Source of the DNA: Lachnospiraceae bacterium
GTDB lineage: Bacteria; Bacillota; Clostridia; Lachnospirales; Lachnospiraceae
Assembly (NCBI GenBank): GCA_017617395.1
Contig: JAFZWG010000066.1
Coordinates: 1 to 64,000 of the forward strand
Length of the DNA stretch: 64,000 bases
Direction: 5' to 3'
Shown here: in pieces, positions 25,257 through 34,868 of the stretch
How the letters are laid out: each line of letters opens with the position of its first letter
Numbering within the stretch: the first letter of the stretch is position 1
Program-made: the position numbers and the translations under genes
Notes under the pieces: model-generated
What the model was told of the DNA's origin: nothing
The model's input: the letters and a program-made list of their open reading frames with translations, nothing else
Database searches by the model: none

Positions 25257-26282
25257 TCAAAGAATGGTGATTCCCTTCTCGCCGTCCGTGATCTCACCGA
25301 CAACGTAGGCTGTCTCACCGGCTGCCGCAAGCAGGCGAAGCGTCTCGTCCGCCTTGTCGGGCGCAACCGCGAGCATCATGCCGATTCCCATGTTGTAGGT
25401 ATTGTACATCATCTTCTCTTCGATGTTGCCGGTCTTCGCCAACAGGTCGAAGATTGCCGGAACCTCGTAGCTTGCCTTGCGGATTACGGCATGCTTGCCC
25501 TCGGGAAGCATACGCGGAATGTTCTCGTAGAAACCGCCGCCGGTGATGTGGCTGCACGCCTTCACCGTAACGCCGCCGTCCTTGATGGCCTTGAGGGCCT
25601 TCACATAAATCTTCGTGGGCGTTAAGAGCGCCTCGCCGAGCGTGCATCCGAGAGAATCGTTGAAGCGCGCCAGCGTTGCCTCACGCATGTCGAACACCTT
25701 GCGAACCAGCGAGTAACCGTTGCTGTGGATACCCGAGGACGCGATACCGATCACGACGTCGCCCGCCGCAACCTTGCTGCCGTCCACGATCTCGGCGCTG
25801 TCCACGATACCTACGGCAAATCCCGCAAGATCGTACTCATCCACCGGATAGAAGCCAGGCATCTCCGCCGTCTCGCCGCCGATCAATGCGCAGCCGGCCT
25901 GCTTGCAGCCGTCCGCAACACCCTTCACGATCGTCGCGATCTTCTCCGGATAGTTCTTGCCGCATGCAACATAGTCAAGGAAGAACAGCGGCTCGCCGCC
26001 CGCGCATGCGATGTCGTTTACGCACATGGCCACGCAGTCGATGCCGATCGTATCATGCTTATCCATGAGAAATGCGATCTTTAATTTGGTACCTACGCCG
26101 TCCGTTCCCGAAACCAGCGTCGGGTGCTTCATCGTCATAAAGCGGTCGAGGGAAAATGCTCCCGAGAATCCGCCGAGTCCGCCGAGCACTTCCGGACGCA
26201 TCGTCTCCTTGACGTGCTTCTTCATCAGCTCTACGGCACGGTATCCTGCCTCGATATCAACTCCGGCATTCTTATAATCCAT
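25257..26282 (-). CDS. purM: Phosphoribosylformylglycinamidine cyclo-ligase
   Basis: AIR synthetase, 341 residues, step five of purine synthesis, closing the imidazole ring with ATP. Blocks: [12 protein letters not shown] at the start, [46 protein letters not shown] and [13 protein letters not shown]. The start at 26282 has AAAGGAGAA upstream. purE lies about 150 bases upstream behind a weaker terminator, so purM may also have its own promoter (TACAAT at 26351-26356 without a clear -35). Confidence 0.97.
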   Translation of the reverse strand: MDYKNAGVDIEAGYRAVELMKKHVKETMRPEVLGGLGGFSGAFSLDRFMTMKHPTLVSGTDGVGTKLKIAFLMDKHDTIGIDCVAMCVNDIACAGGEPLFFLDYVACGKNYPEKIATIVKGVADGCKQAGCALIGGETAEMPGFYPVDEYDLAGFAVGIVDSAEIVDGSKVAAGDVVIGIASSGIHSNGYSLVRKVFDMREATLARFNDSLGCTLGEALLTPTKIYVKALKAIKDGGVTVKACSHITGGGFYENIPRMLPEGKHAVIRKASYEVPAIFDLLAKTGNIEEKMMYNTYNMGIGMMLAVAPDKADETLRLLAAAGETAYVVGEITDGEKGITIL

Positions 26283-26360
26283 ACTGCTGTTCTCCTTTAT
26301 TGTCTCATCTGCTTTGCGGTCGGACTCCCCGAACCGCACCGGTCAGCCTCATTGTATCAC

Positions 26361-26389
26361 AAAAAATGCAATCCTGCACCCACGGCAGG
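26361..26389 (-). terminator. Possible terminator between purE and purM
   Basis: CCTGC/GCAGG hairpin with a seven-base loop, then ATTGCA and six T on the minus strand. The stem is short, so partial read-through into purM is likely. Confidence 0.5.
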
Positions 26390-26429
26390 TTCATTTTTCG
26401 CTGTTTCTTTTTCATCGAAACAATAAGCG

Positions 26430-26942
26430 TTACTTATTCTGGGCGTAGTTCTTATAACCTACGCTTTCCAAACGCTCCTTTTTGGCCATCACGCCGTCCT
26501 TGAGCTCCGCCTTGTAGGCGATGATCTTCTCAAGAAGCGCCTTGTCGTGCGTCGCGATGATCTTTGCAGCGAGAATGCCCGCATTTGCACCGCCGTCGAT
26601 CGCCACGGTCGCCACCGGAATGCCCGAGGGCATCTGTACGATGGAGTACAAAGAATCAACGCCGCCCAAAGCCTTCGTGTGGATCGGCACACCGATGACC
26701 GGAAGCGGGAAGATCGCCGCGCACATGCCCGGCAGATGCGCCGCACCGCCGGCACCCGCAATGATCACCTCGAAGCCCTTCTCTGCCGCGGTGTTCGCGT
26801 AATCGAAGAAGACGTCGGGCATGCGGTGTGCGGAGATGATGGTCATCTCGTACTCGATGCCGAATTTTTCAAGGATTGCCGCCGCTTTCTCCATGATCGG
26901 CAGATCCGAATCGCTACCCATTACAATACCAACCTTAGCCAT
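26430..26942 (-). CDS. purE: N5-carboxyaminoimidazole ribonucleotide mutase
   Basis: Class I PurE, about 170 residues, which rearranges N5-CAIR to CAIR. Motifs: VGIVMGSDSDLP, the IISAHRMP loop (usually AHRTP) and AGGAAHLPGM with the catalytic histidine. The start at 26942 has GGGAGG six bases upstream. No purK, purC, purF, purH or purL is nearby, so the purine genes are split over the genome. It begins 51 bases after the M29 peptidase gene with no clear promoter between them. Confidence 0.96.
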   Translation of the reverse strand: MAKVGIVMGSDSDLPIMEKAAAILEKFGIEYEMTIISAHRMPDVFFDYANTAAEKGFEVIIAGAGGAAHLPGMCAAIFPLPVIGVPIHTKALGGVDSLYSIVQMPSGIPVATVAIDGGANAGILAAKIIATHDKALLEKIIAYKAELKDGVMAKKERLESVGYKNYAQNK

Positions 26943-26993
26943 GTTATCCTCCCATGCGCCTGTATCCGGCGCTTTTTCTCGTTTCAATATCGA

Positions 26994-29084
26994 TTATTTC
27001 GCAGTTTTTTCAAGCTCCTCGAGCGGCTTGTTCAGCTCCTCGGTTCCCGGAACAACGAAGCGTCCGTTCTCGATGATCGTGCCGATCACCTTGCCCTTTT
27101 CGTCGTGAACCTTGATCGCACCGAGCTCGTCGTACGGGATCGTGATGTCCGTGTGGCAGTTCATGTACGCCTTCGACGGGTCGGTCGTGCGAAGCGCCGA
27201 CACCTCGTTCTCGCGCGCGATGATCTCCTTGCCGTCCGGATTGTACAACGCGTGGTCCTCCGAGTGGCTGTAGCACGTGTCGCCAACCGCAAAATGAGGG
27301 CCCGTCTTCTCCGCGATCAGAATCGGCAGCTTCTCCTGCACGTCGCAGCGGATACCCATCGCGTACGCCGTCGTGTTCGTTCCGATGGCGAACTCACCGA
27401 TCGGCAGCGTCTCGTGGTGCATCAGGATCGTCTCGTCGAGGAAGGTTTTATTTTCCGCTTCCGTCTTAAAATTCTCGCACGAATACGTGCGGATCATTCC
27501 GTTTTCGAACGTGATGCGAAGGTTCTTGTAGGAGATGCCGTCGATGCACACGTTCGTCACGTGGAGCGTTCCCTCCGTGCCCGTCAGAACCGGCGACGTG
27601 AACACCTCTCCTACGGGGATGTTGACGTCCGCACCGCAGTTTTCGAAGTTGGTCTGCTTCGCGGGGTCGGTGAGTGTGTGGAGCATCACCTTCATCTTCG
27701 TCTCGTTTTTGCCGCGGCCTGTCACGGTCACATAAGCGCCGCGGTCCAGGACGTCGATCAGCTTCTGCTGAATCTCCTTGTAGCGCGCGTTCGAGAGCGT
27801 GTTGCAGGCGATCGTCTCGCGGAACACCTCCTCAAAGCGCTCGCCGATGGCGGGAACCGGGTAGGCGATGATCGTAAACGTTCTCTCCTCCGGCTTGATG
27901 TATTGCGTGACAAGTCCGACAATGCGGCCCTGCAGCTCGCTGATATATCCTGCGGTCCTTCCCTTGGCGGTCGGCACCGCTTTCTTGTTTACAAACTCGA
28001 CGTCCGGAACACCGAACACCTCCTGCACCGCAGGTCCGGCGTACTCTGCCATCAACGCGCGGTACGGCTCCATCGACTCGCGAAGGCTCGCGATGCACAC
28101 ATCAAGAAGCGACCGCTGCATCACCAACAGCGCGTTGTTTCTGTGGTCGTACGTCGCCTGACGATTTAAGGAACTGCCGCAGATGCCGCGTGTCTGGAAC
28201 GCTGCCTTGTTGACCAGAAGACGGTTTTGTAAGAACATATGCGGCTCAAGTCCCGCCTCGCGGAACATCGTTGCCGCCAGCGCAGTGACGCGTTCGAAAC
28301 CGAGCTCCGTCTCCAGCGATACCGAACTCTTCTTGCTGCGGTCGATCAGCATCGTATCGAAGCTGTCCAGATAGCCGTTCACGTACGTTCTCGCCATCAA
28401 CTCGATGGTCTTCTCCGGCTGTTTCGCCAAAAAGCGATGAATCTGGATTGCTCCGTCCGCAACCTGAATACCGAAGTCATAGAGGCAGTCCTCATTGGCC
28501 GCGGCGCGGCGGACCGTCTCCTCGAGCTGTGCGGCCGCTGCCTCGTTGTAGCGGTCGTACACGCGAAGCTCCGAGTACTCACGGAAGTAATCATGTACAT
28601 AGTAATACAGGCTCTGCTTGATGCCGCGGTCGACGCCGTCCTTCTCGATGTGTCCGAACACCTCGGCGATCAACTCGCACGCATACAAAAACGGCTTGCG
28701 AATGCCGCGCATCAGGTACGGAATCGTCTCCTGCAGCTCGGCACCGAGCGCGGAGATCACCTGCGCATACGCATTCCCGTAAGTCTTTGCGCTCACATCG
28801 GGATTGAGAATCGACGTGCGGTATGCCTCCTCGCGAAGCATCCCGAAGCAGCCTTCGTGAAATGCTTCCCTCTGCTCGCGGCTCATCGTCTCCCACGCGC
28901 CGTTTTGCACGGCGTCGGAGAGCTTTTTGCACGTAGCAACGAGCTCCGCCAGCTCCGAAAGTCCGGCGGGTGCATTTGCCGCTTTGGCGGAACGCCTGAT
29001 GCCCGCAGTCACCAGCGAAAGTCGCTCACGCTCCTCGCTTCCCCACGAAAGCATTGCCGGTTTCTCGATCTTTTTTTGTTTCAT
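26994..29084 (-). CDS. M29-type aminopeptidase with long N-terminal extension
   Basis: A 696-residue protein. The C-terminal part (about 340-690) resembles M29 metallo-aminopeptidases: VTGRGKNETKMKV, the metal-ligand block NIPVGEVFTSPV, GEFAIGTNT, and HFAVGDTCYSHSEDH followed by DITIPYD. M29 enzymes release N-terminal residues and use two metal ions. Normal members have about 400 residues; the first ~300 here are mostly helical with no motif I recognise. The octamer GGAAAATG overlaps the start codon, six bases after GGAGGAC. It precedes purE. Confidence 0.82.
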   Translation of the reverse strand: MKQKKIEKPAMLSWGSEERERLSLVTAGIRRSAKAANAPAGLSELAELVATCKKLSDAVQNGAWETMSREQREAFHEGCFGMLREEAYRTSILNPDVSAKTYGNAYAQVISALGAELQETIPYLMRGIRKPFLYACELIAEVFGHIEKDGVDRGIKQSLYYYVHDYFREYSELRVYDRYNEAAAAQLEETVRRAAANEDCLYDFGIQVADGAIQIHRFLAKQPEKTIELMARTYVNGYLDSFDTMLIDRSKKSSVSLETELGFERVTALAATMFREAGLEPHMFLQNRLLVNKAAFQTRGICGSSLNRQATYDHRNNALLVMQRSLLDVCIASLRESMEPYRALMAEYAGPAVQEVFGVPDVEFVNKKAVPTAKGRTAGYISELQGRIVGLVTQYIKPEERTFTIIAYPVPAIGERFEEVFRETIACNTLSNARYKEIQQKLIDVLDRGAYVTVTGRGKNETKMKVMLHTLTDPAKQTNFENCGADVNIPVGEVFTSPVLTGTEGTLHVTNVCIDGISYKNLRITFENGMIRTYSCENFKTEAENKTFLDETILMHHETLPIGEFAIGTNTTAYAMGIRCDVQEKLPILIAEKTGPHFAVGDTCYSHSEDHALYNPDGKEIIARENEVSALRTTDPSKAYMNCHTDITIPYDELGAIKVHDEKGKVIGTIIENGRFVVPGTEELNKPLEELEKTAK

Positions 29085-29106
29085 TTTCCGTCCTCCGAAC
29101 CGGCGC

Positions 29107-29430
29107 TTACAACGCTGCGCCGATCAACAATAATGAAAAGGTCGCCACGATGATTCCCAGATTAAGGATCAGCCCCGCCAAAGCGTAGCCGTCCAGAAAC
29201 GGTGTCTCCTTGCGCGCGGTCGTAGCGCACACGGTTCCGGCGATCGCCAGAAGTCCGTTGACAAGCCCCAGTCCGCCGATTCCGGGCAGCTCATGCGCGC
29301 GCCCGTACAGAATCAGGAATACAAGGAAGAACAGGGCCGACAGCCCGACTCCGAGGGAAACCTTCCCCAGGATGGACCGCTGCCGCCCCTTGTAATGAAC
29401 CGTTGTTTTTTCGGGAATCGGAATGTTCAT
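29107..29430 (-). CDS. Small membrane protein, unknown function
   Basis: 107 residues with three hydrophobic segments (about 24-45, 50-70 and 80-105) after a polar, basic N-terminus. The G-L-G-L-V-N-G-L and DGYALAGLILN segments suggest a conserved small membrane family (DUF6142/DUF4190-like), but I cannot name it with confidence. GGAGG lies six bases before the ATG. It sits between VanZ and the M29 gene, close to both, so it is probably part of the same transcript. Confidence 0.65.
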   Translation of the reverse strand: MNIPIPEKTTVHYKGRQRSILGKVSLGVGLSALFFLVFLILYGRAHELPGIGGLGLVNGLLAIAGTVCATTARKETPFLDGYALAGLILNLGIIVATFSLLLIGAAL

Positions 29431-29466
29431 GGGAACCTCCGTAACACTTCAAAACCGTACGTGAAC

Positions 29467-29928
29467 TCACCGCGCGCGGCGGCCGTGCACATCGTTCTTC
29501 TTCCGGATTGCCGCGGCGATGAGGATACCGAGCAGTCCGCCGAACGTATTCAAAATGACGTCGTCAATATCGAAGGTGCCGACCTTTAAAAAGTACTGAA
29601 GCAGCTCCGCAACGAGGCTCACGATGTACGTCACCGCCAGCGCAAACGCCCCGTAATAACGCCTCCGAAGAAGCAATGCCGTGAAAAATCCCAACGGAAC
29701 AAACACGGCGATATTGCCGACCACATTATACCAGAACTGCGAGTTTCCGAGGCTCTCCGGCCCCTTCCAGAACCGGAAGATCTCCGTAAACGGAACCAGG
29801 TTGACGCCGTGCTCGAGCTCCTGCGTGCGCCCTAACTGTGTCGCAAAGAACAGTCCGTACACAAGCGCACCAAGGTAGATTACGAACAATACGGTGAGAA
29901 ACCCGCGCAGTTTATCCGACATTTTCAT
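29467..29928 (-). CDS. VanZ family membrane protein
   Basis: About 153 residues with four membrane segments and the VanZ signature: NLVPFTEI, NVVGNIAVFVPLGF, and the late acidic SLVAELLQYF...FDIDDVILNTFGGLLG. VanZ of enterococci gives low-level teicoplanin resistance; most homologues have no known role and there are no other van genes here. It begins just after the pheT stop codon with no ribosome site of its own, so translation is probably coupled to pheT. Confidence 0.85.
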   Translation of the reverse strand: MKMSDKLRGFLTVLFVIYLGALVYGLFFATQLGRTQELEHGVNLVPFTEIFRFWKGPESLGNSQFWYNVVGNIAVFVPLGFFTALLLRRRYYGAFALAVTYIVSLVAELLQYFLKVGTFDIDDVILNTFGGLLGILIAAAIRKKNDVHGRRAR

Positions 29929-29935
29929 CAAACAA

Positions 29936-32368
29936 CTACTGGCGAAGCTCAACGCCGAGCGCCGCAAGTCCCTTCAGGATTCCGTTCATCACGCCGGTGA
30001 TCTCCTCATCGGTCAGCGTGTGATCCTTCGAGCGCAGTGTCACGGAGTATGCCATCGACTTGTGGCCCTCCAGAATCTGCGATCCCTCGTAGATGTCGAA
30101 GAGATGGTACTCCTCCAACAGCTTGCCGCCGTTCTTGCGGATAACCTCCTCCACGTCGCCCGCCAGAACGGACTTCTTCATCACCATGGAGAGGTCTCTC
30201 GTCACGGCCGGGAATCTCGCGATGCCCTCGTACTTGATGTCGAAGCTTGCCTTCTCGCAGATCTTCGGCATATCGATCACGCCGATGTAAACGCGGTCGC
30301 CGATGCCGTAGTTCTGTGCAACCGTCGGATGTACCTCGCCGAGGTAACCGATGGCCTCGCCCTCATAGAACATCTCCGCCTGACGGCCGGGATGCAGGAA
30401 CGGATATGCTCCGTCGTTCTTGTACGTAAGCGTGCCCTTCATGCCGACGCGGCCGACGAAATCCTCCATCACGCCCTTCATGTCGAAGAAGTCACCGTCG
30501 CCGTAGAAGCCGAGCGTAAACTGGATTCTCTCGTCCGGAAGCTCCGTCACCGGAACCGCCTTCGGAAGGTAGATCTTCGCCATCTCGTAGAGGCGTCCGT
30601 TCTTATTGCGGCGGTTGTAGTTCGTCGACAGGGACGTAAGCATACCGTTGAGAGGCGTCGTGCGCATCACCGAGAAATCCTCACCGAGAGGGTTCGAGAT
30701 TGTCACGGTCGCACGGAGCTTGTCGTCCGCCGAAAGCAACAGCTTGTCGAACACCTTCGGGCTCTCGAAGCTGTAGGTCATCGCCTCGGAAAATCCATAC
30801 TGCTCCGCAACGTCTCTCGCGATATCGTTGAGTCTGCGGTCCAGCGGAATAATGCCCTTGACAGCGCCCTTCGGAAGCGTCACGGGAATGTTCGCATAGC
30901 CGAAGAAGCGGGCAACCTCCTCGTCGAGGTCGGCGTGGCACAATACGTCCTGACGCCATGTCGGAACGATCACCTCGCTCGTCGCCCAGTCATATTTCAG
31001 ATCGATCGTCTCGAAGTAGCGGATCATCGTTTCCTTGTCGATGTCCGTTCCGAGCACGCGGTTTGTTCTCTGATAATCAAACTTCACTCTCCACGGCTGC
31101 TTCGGGTTCGGATATACATCCACGCAGCCGCCGACAACCTCGCCGGCACCGAGCTCCTCGATGAGCTGGCAGGCGCGGTTCATCGCCTCCATCGTCGTGT
31201 TGGGATCGAGTCCCTTCTCGAACTTCGCCTGTGCGTCCGTGCGCATACCGAGGCGCTTTCCGGAGAGGCGGATGTTCGTTCCGTCGAAGCAGGCGGCCTC
31301 AAAGAGCATCGTCTGCACATTGTCCGTAATCTTGCTGTTCTCACCGCCCATGATACCGGCGATACCGACGCTCTTCTCCGCATCGCAGATCATCAAAACG
31401 TCGGAGTCGAGCTTGCGCTCCTGACCGTCGAGAGTCGTGAACGTCTCGCCGTTCTCGGCGCGGCGAACGATGATTTTCTTGCCCGCGATCGTGTCGTAGT
31501 CGAATGCGTGCATCGGCTGTCCGTACTCCTCCATCACGTAATTCGTGATGTCAACGATGTTGTTGATCGGACGGATGCCGTTCGAGGCGAGGCGTCTCTG
31601 CATCCACAGAGGCGACGGCGCCAGCTTGATGTTCTTCACAACGCGAGCGATGTAACGTGAGCAAAGGTCGGTCGCCTGAACATCCACAGAGATGTAGTCG
31701 GCTGCATTTTCCTTGTTGCCGGTCTCCGTCACAACGGGCGGGCAGAACTTCTTGCCGAACGTAGCGGCAGCCTCGCGCGCGATACCGATCACACCGAAGC
31801 AATCCACACGGTTCGAGGTAATTTCATACTCAAAATTCACGTCGTTAAGGCCGAGCGCCTCCACTGCGGAATCGCCGGGCTTAACGTCCGGATACAGCTC
31901 CGGATCAAAGATGTAAACGCCGTACTCGGGCGCTTCGGGATAAAACTCGCGGGACGAACCGAGCTCGTCGATCGAGCACATCATGCCGAACGACTCCACG
32001 CCGCGCAGCTTGCCCTTGGTAATCTTCGTGCCGCCGGCAACCTTCTTGCCGTCGTGGTCCGTCGCAACGCGGCCGCCGTCCAGAACAACCGGGATCAACG
32101 CTCCAACGGTTACGTTGGGCGCACCGGTCACGATCTGCAGCGTCTCGCCGTCCGCGCTCACCTGCATCTGGCAGACGATCAGCTTGTCCGCGTCCGGATG
32201 CGGTGCGATGGACAACACCTTCGCTACGACAATCTTCTCGAGATTCTCGTCAAGACGCTCGAACCCTTCCACCTTAGAACCGCTCAGGGTCATCGCGTCC
32301 GTGTATTCCTGTGCCGTGCAATCAAGGTCCGGAACATAGGCCTTGATCCAAGATAACGATGTATTCAT
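29936..32368 (-). CDS. pheT: Phenylalanine-tRNA ligase beta subunit
   Basis: The 810-residue beta chain of the (alpha-beta)2 PheRS. Domains in order: a tRNA-binding OB fold (about 40-150; VLSIAPHPDADKL), the B3/B4 editing domain (about 215-385), the B5 domain (about 405-475) and the C-terminal ferredoxin-like anticodon-binding domain (last ~95 residues, RFPAVTRDLSMV). Full length. GGAGAG precedes the start. It follows pheS by 42 bases. Confidence 0.97.
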   Translation of the reverse strand: MNTSLSWIKAYVPDLDCTAQEYTDAMTLSGSKVEGFERLDENLEKIVVAKVLSIAPHPDADKLIVCQMQVSADGETLQIVTGAPNVTVGALIPVVLDGGRVATDHDGKKVAGGTKITKGKLRGVESFGMMCSIDELGSSREFYPEAPEYGVYIFDPELYPDVKPGDSAVEALGLNDVNFEYEITSNRVDCFGVIGIAREAAATFGKKFCPPVVTETGNKENAADYISVDVQATDLCSRYIARVVKNIKLAPSPLWMQRRLASNGIRPINNIVDITNYVMEEYGQPMHAFDYDTIAGKKIIVRRAENGETFTTLDGQERKLDSDVLMICDAEKSVGIAGIMGGENSKITDNVQTMLFEAACFDGTNIRLSGKRLGMRTDAQAKFEKGLDPNTTMEAMNRACQLIEELGAGEVVGGCVDVYPNPKQPWRVKFDYQRTNRVLGTDIDKETMIRYFETIDLKYDWATSEVIVPTWRQDVLCHADLDEEVARFFGYANIPVTLPKGAVKGIIPLDRRLNDIARDVAEQYGFSEAMTYSFESPKVFDKLLLSADDKLRATVTISNPLGEDFSVMRTTPLNGMLTSLSTNYNRRNKNGRLYEMAKIYLPKAVPVTELPDERIQFTLGFYGDGDFFDMKGVMEDFVGRVGMKGTLTYKNDGAYPFLHPGRQAEMFYEGEAIGYLGEVHPTVAQNYGIGDRVYIGVIDMPKICEKASFDIKYEGIARFPAVTRDLSMVMKKSVLAGDVEEVIRKNGGKLLEEYHLFDIYEGSQILEGHKSMAYSVTLRSKDHTLTDEEITGVMNGILKGLAALGVELRQ

Positions 32369-32410
32369 AGTACTCTCCGTATCAATGTGTATTCTTGTTT
32401 CGGGCCTTCC

Positions 32411-33430
32411 CTAGAACTGCTTTAAGAAGCGAAGGTCATTCTCGTACAACAGGCGCAAGTCGTCGATCTCATACTTGAGAAGCGCGATACGCTCGAGGCC
32501 GACACCGAACGCGAAGCCGGTGTACTTCTCCGGGTCGATGCCGCTCATCGTCAGCACGCGGGGGTGAACCATACCGCAGCCGAGAATCTCAATCCAGCCG
32601 CTGCCCTTGCAGAAGCGGCAGCCCTTACCGCCGCACTTGAAGCACGAGACATCCATCTCGGCCGAGGGCTCGGTAAACGGAAAATGGTGCGGGCGGAACT
32701 TTACCTTTGTCTCGGCACCGAACATCTCCTTTGCGAACTCCGCAAGCGTTCCCTTGAGGTCCGCAAACGTGATGTTGTCGTCAACCACAAGGCCTTCCAC
32801 CTGGTGGAAGCAAGGCGAATGCGTCGCATCCACCTCGTCCGCGCGGTACACGCGACCCGGGGAGAGAATGCGAAGCGGCAGCTTGCCCTTCTCCATGATG
32901 CGCGCCTGAACTGAGGACGTCTGCGTACGAAGCAGAATGTCGCCGCCCACGTAGAAGGTGTCCTGCTCATCCTTTGCGGGATGATTTGCCGGAATGTTGA
33001 GCGCCTCAAAGTTGTAGTAGTCCTCCTCGACCTCGGGGCCGTCCACGATCTCGTAGCCCATGCCGACGAAGAATCTCTCTACCTCTGCGAGCGCGATGTT
33101 GTTCACATGGCGATGACCTTCCGTCATGCGCTTCGCCGGAAGCGTGACGTCGATCGTCTCGTTCGCAAGCTTCATCTCCTGCTGCTTGGCAGCAAGTGCC
33201 TCCTTCACCTCGTCGAGCTTCGCCTCGATCGCCGCACGCGCGTCGTTGACGAGCGCACCGACCTTGGGGCGATCCTCCGGAGCGACGTCCTTCATGGACT
33301 TCAAAACCTCCGTGAGCGCACCCTTCTTGCCCAGGAACTCCACGCGGATCTCCTGCAGAAGATCCATGGACTCCACTTGCTCCAGCTTCGCGAAGCAGGC
33401 GTTTCGAATAGCCTCTAACCGTTCTTTCAT
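32411..33430 (-). CDS. pheS: Phenylalanine-tRNA ligase alpha subunit
   Basis: The 339-residue catalytic alpha chain. An N-terminal coiled-coil (about 1-85) is followed by the class II core: motif 2 region around YRADEVDATHSPCFHQVEG, FRPHHFPFTEPSAE, and the C-terminal GVGLERIALLKY (motif 3). A cysteine/glycine-rich turn (CGGKGCRFCKGSGW) is as in many clostridial PheS. There is no strong ribosome site directly upstream; a GGAAGG lies about 24 bases away beyond a perfect hairpin. No T-box leader is present. Confidence 0.97.
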   Translation of the reverse strand: MKERLEAIRNACFAKLEQVESMDLLQEIRVEFLGKKGALTEVLKSMKDVAPEDRPKVGALVNDARAAIEAKLDEVKEALAAKQQEMKLANETIDVTLPAKRMTEGHRHVNNIALAEVERFFVGMGYEIVDGPEVEEDYYNFEALNIPANHPAKDEQDTFYVGGDILLRTQTSSVQARIMEKGKLPLRILSPGRVYRADEVDATHSPCFHQVEGLVVDDNITFADLKGTLAEFAKEMFGAETKVKFRPHHFPFTEPSAEMDVSCFKCGGKGCRFCKGSGWIEILGCGMVHPRVLTMSGIDPEKYTGFAFGVGLERIALLKYEIDDLRLLYENDLRFLKQF

Positions 33431-33440
33431 ACCGTTTGCC

Positions 33441-33456
33441 GACGGGATTTCCCGTC
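33441..33456 (-). promoter_or_regulatory. Leader hairpin between a ribosome-site-like sequence and the pheS start
   Basis: Perfect six-pair hairpin GACGGG-AAAT-CCCGTC, 10 bases before the pheS ATG. AAAGGAAGGA lies just 5' of it, so folding would bring a good Shine-Dalgarno close to the start codon. It has no T-run. Confidence 0.5.
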
Positions 33457-33476
33457 CTTCCTTTCTCGATTTCCGG

Positions 33477-34868
33477 TTATTTGCCGGACATTGTTTTTAT
33501 AAATTCATCCACCGTCCGCGAATCGATCCTGCAGTCACAGACGCCGAGTCTCTCGACGATGTCGTTGCCGTCCTCCCCGCGGAAAATGCGTATGGTCATA
33601 TCAGAGAACTTTGTCTTGTCCGCAACCTCAACCTCGATTGTGAGGATCGGTTCGGTCTGCGGCGTCTCGACCGGGCGGAACGCCGAAGTCTTTAAGGAGA
33701 TGATGTTCTGCGCCCACGCCAGAGCCTCGGAGTTCTCGATCTTTCGGCCGTTTAAGCGGTACACATCCTCACCGTTCTCCTTCTCACCCGTGAACACCAA
33801 GAGTGCCTCGCCCGCGCGAACCGTTACCTTCGAAAACGTACGGATGCTCGGATAGAACACGGGATGATAGGTGTTGCCGAAGACGTCGACATCGCAGAGC
33901 ATGGTCACCTTGAAGGAGGACAGCTCGAGCAAAACGTCAAGTCCGACGTACTTCGCGTAGTATGTACCGGTCTCCTCGTTGCGGTTTCCGATCTGCAGCG
34001 TATACGAAGTCGTCTCCGTCCCGCTTCCGTTCGTGTACGAAACCGTCAGCTCGGCCTGCGGATCGGCCAGCCCGTATGCGGCAAATTCATCCGGCCGCAA
34101 CGTCTTCATGCTCTCGGGATGCACCGACAGGTAGTACTCCAGCTGGTCCATCCAGTTTCCGTTGATGATGTCCGCTTCCCACTGTGCCCGGTACGGCGTC
34201 GTAAAATACCACGGGAACATGCCCGAGCCCGAGTAGTCGTACGGATTGGCCTTGTTCTTCACGGCGTGGAACTCTTTAAAAAGCGTTCCCGTGAGCGTGA
34301 TCTCCGTGATGCTCTTAATGTTGTCGATGACGGGCAGCGTCACCGCGCGCGTGTAGTACGACTGATCCTTTAACAGGATGCGCGCGAAGTTGTCGGAAAC
34401 CATGTATACCGTCTTCTCGTCATCGAATCGGCAATAGTAGGTATTTTTCGTCGGGACCTTGTCGCCGAGCTCGATCTTTACGAGCCGCTCCGTCCCGGCA
34501 AATGCCTCCAGAACGGCGGACGGTGTCTCCAGTCCGTACTCCGAATCGGCTGCCGGATTGTCCACCTTCGCGATCGCGCGCAGGTTCGACAACAGCGAAT
34601 CCGGGAACTGTGCGATGACCGACTGGTTCAAAAGATCGGTCTCGTGGTACCACGTCTCGCCCTCCCGCACAAACGTCCCCGAGTAGGCATAACTGTTTAA
34701 GATTATTTTGTCAACACTCTCCGCCGCGATTGTCTTCACGGTGAAGAACTCTTCCTTCCCCGGCTGCACAGGCTTGTTCTCACGGTTTTTCAAGACGATG
34801 AACAACACCGTGAGTCCCACAGCCGCCGCAACCAAAAGGCAGAGACTGATTATACTGGATCGTTTCAT
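33477..34868 (-). CDS. DUF4340-type protein of a Gld-like ABC system
   Basis: 463 residues: one N-terminal membrane anchor (about 5-26) and a large extracytoplasmic part with two related beta-rich repeats (FVREGETWYHET..., ADPQAELTVSYTNGS...), as in DUF4340 proteins. The family is widely found beside Gld-type ABC genes in varied bacteria, with unknown role. Its ATG overlaps the stop of the GldG-like gene (ATGA), so the two are tightly co-expressed. Last gene of the four-gene unit. Confidence 0.8.
   Translation of the reverse strand: MKRSSIISLCLLVAAAVGLTVLFIVLKNRENKPVQPGKEEFFTVKTIAAESVDKIILNSYAYSGTFVREGETWYHETDLLNQSVIAQFPDSLLSNLRAIAKVDNPAADSEYGLETPSAVLEAFAGTERLVKIELGDKVPTKNTYYCRFDDEKTVYMVSDNFARILLKDQSYYTRAVTLPVIDNIKSITEITLTGTLFKEFHAVKNKANPYDYSGSGMFPWYFTTPYRAQWEADIINGNWMDQLEYYLSVHPESMKTLRPDEFAAYGLADPQAELTVSYTNGSGTETTSYTLQIGNRNEETGTYYAKYVGLDVLLELSSFKVTMLCDVDVFGNTYHPVFYPSIRTFSKVTVRAGEALLVFTGEKENGEDVYRLNGRKIENSEALAWAQNIISLKTSAFRPVETPQTEPILTIEVEVADKTKFSDMTIRIFRGEDGNDIVERLGVCDCRIDSRTVDEFIKTMSGK

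Noticed and set aside
29467..29928. Vancomycin/teicoplanin resistance locus
   Set aside because: Only VanZ is present; VanZ family proteins are common without resistance genes.
33441..33456. Terminator after the DUF4340-type gene
   Set aside because: The hairpin has no T-run on either side.
32369..33476. T-box riboswitch upstream of pheS or pheT
   Set aside because: The gaps are under 50 bases and no AGGGUGGNACCGCG-type box was seen; also none before glnS or thrC.
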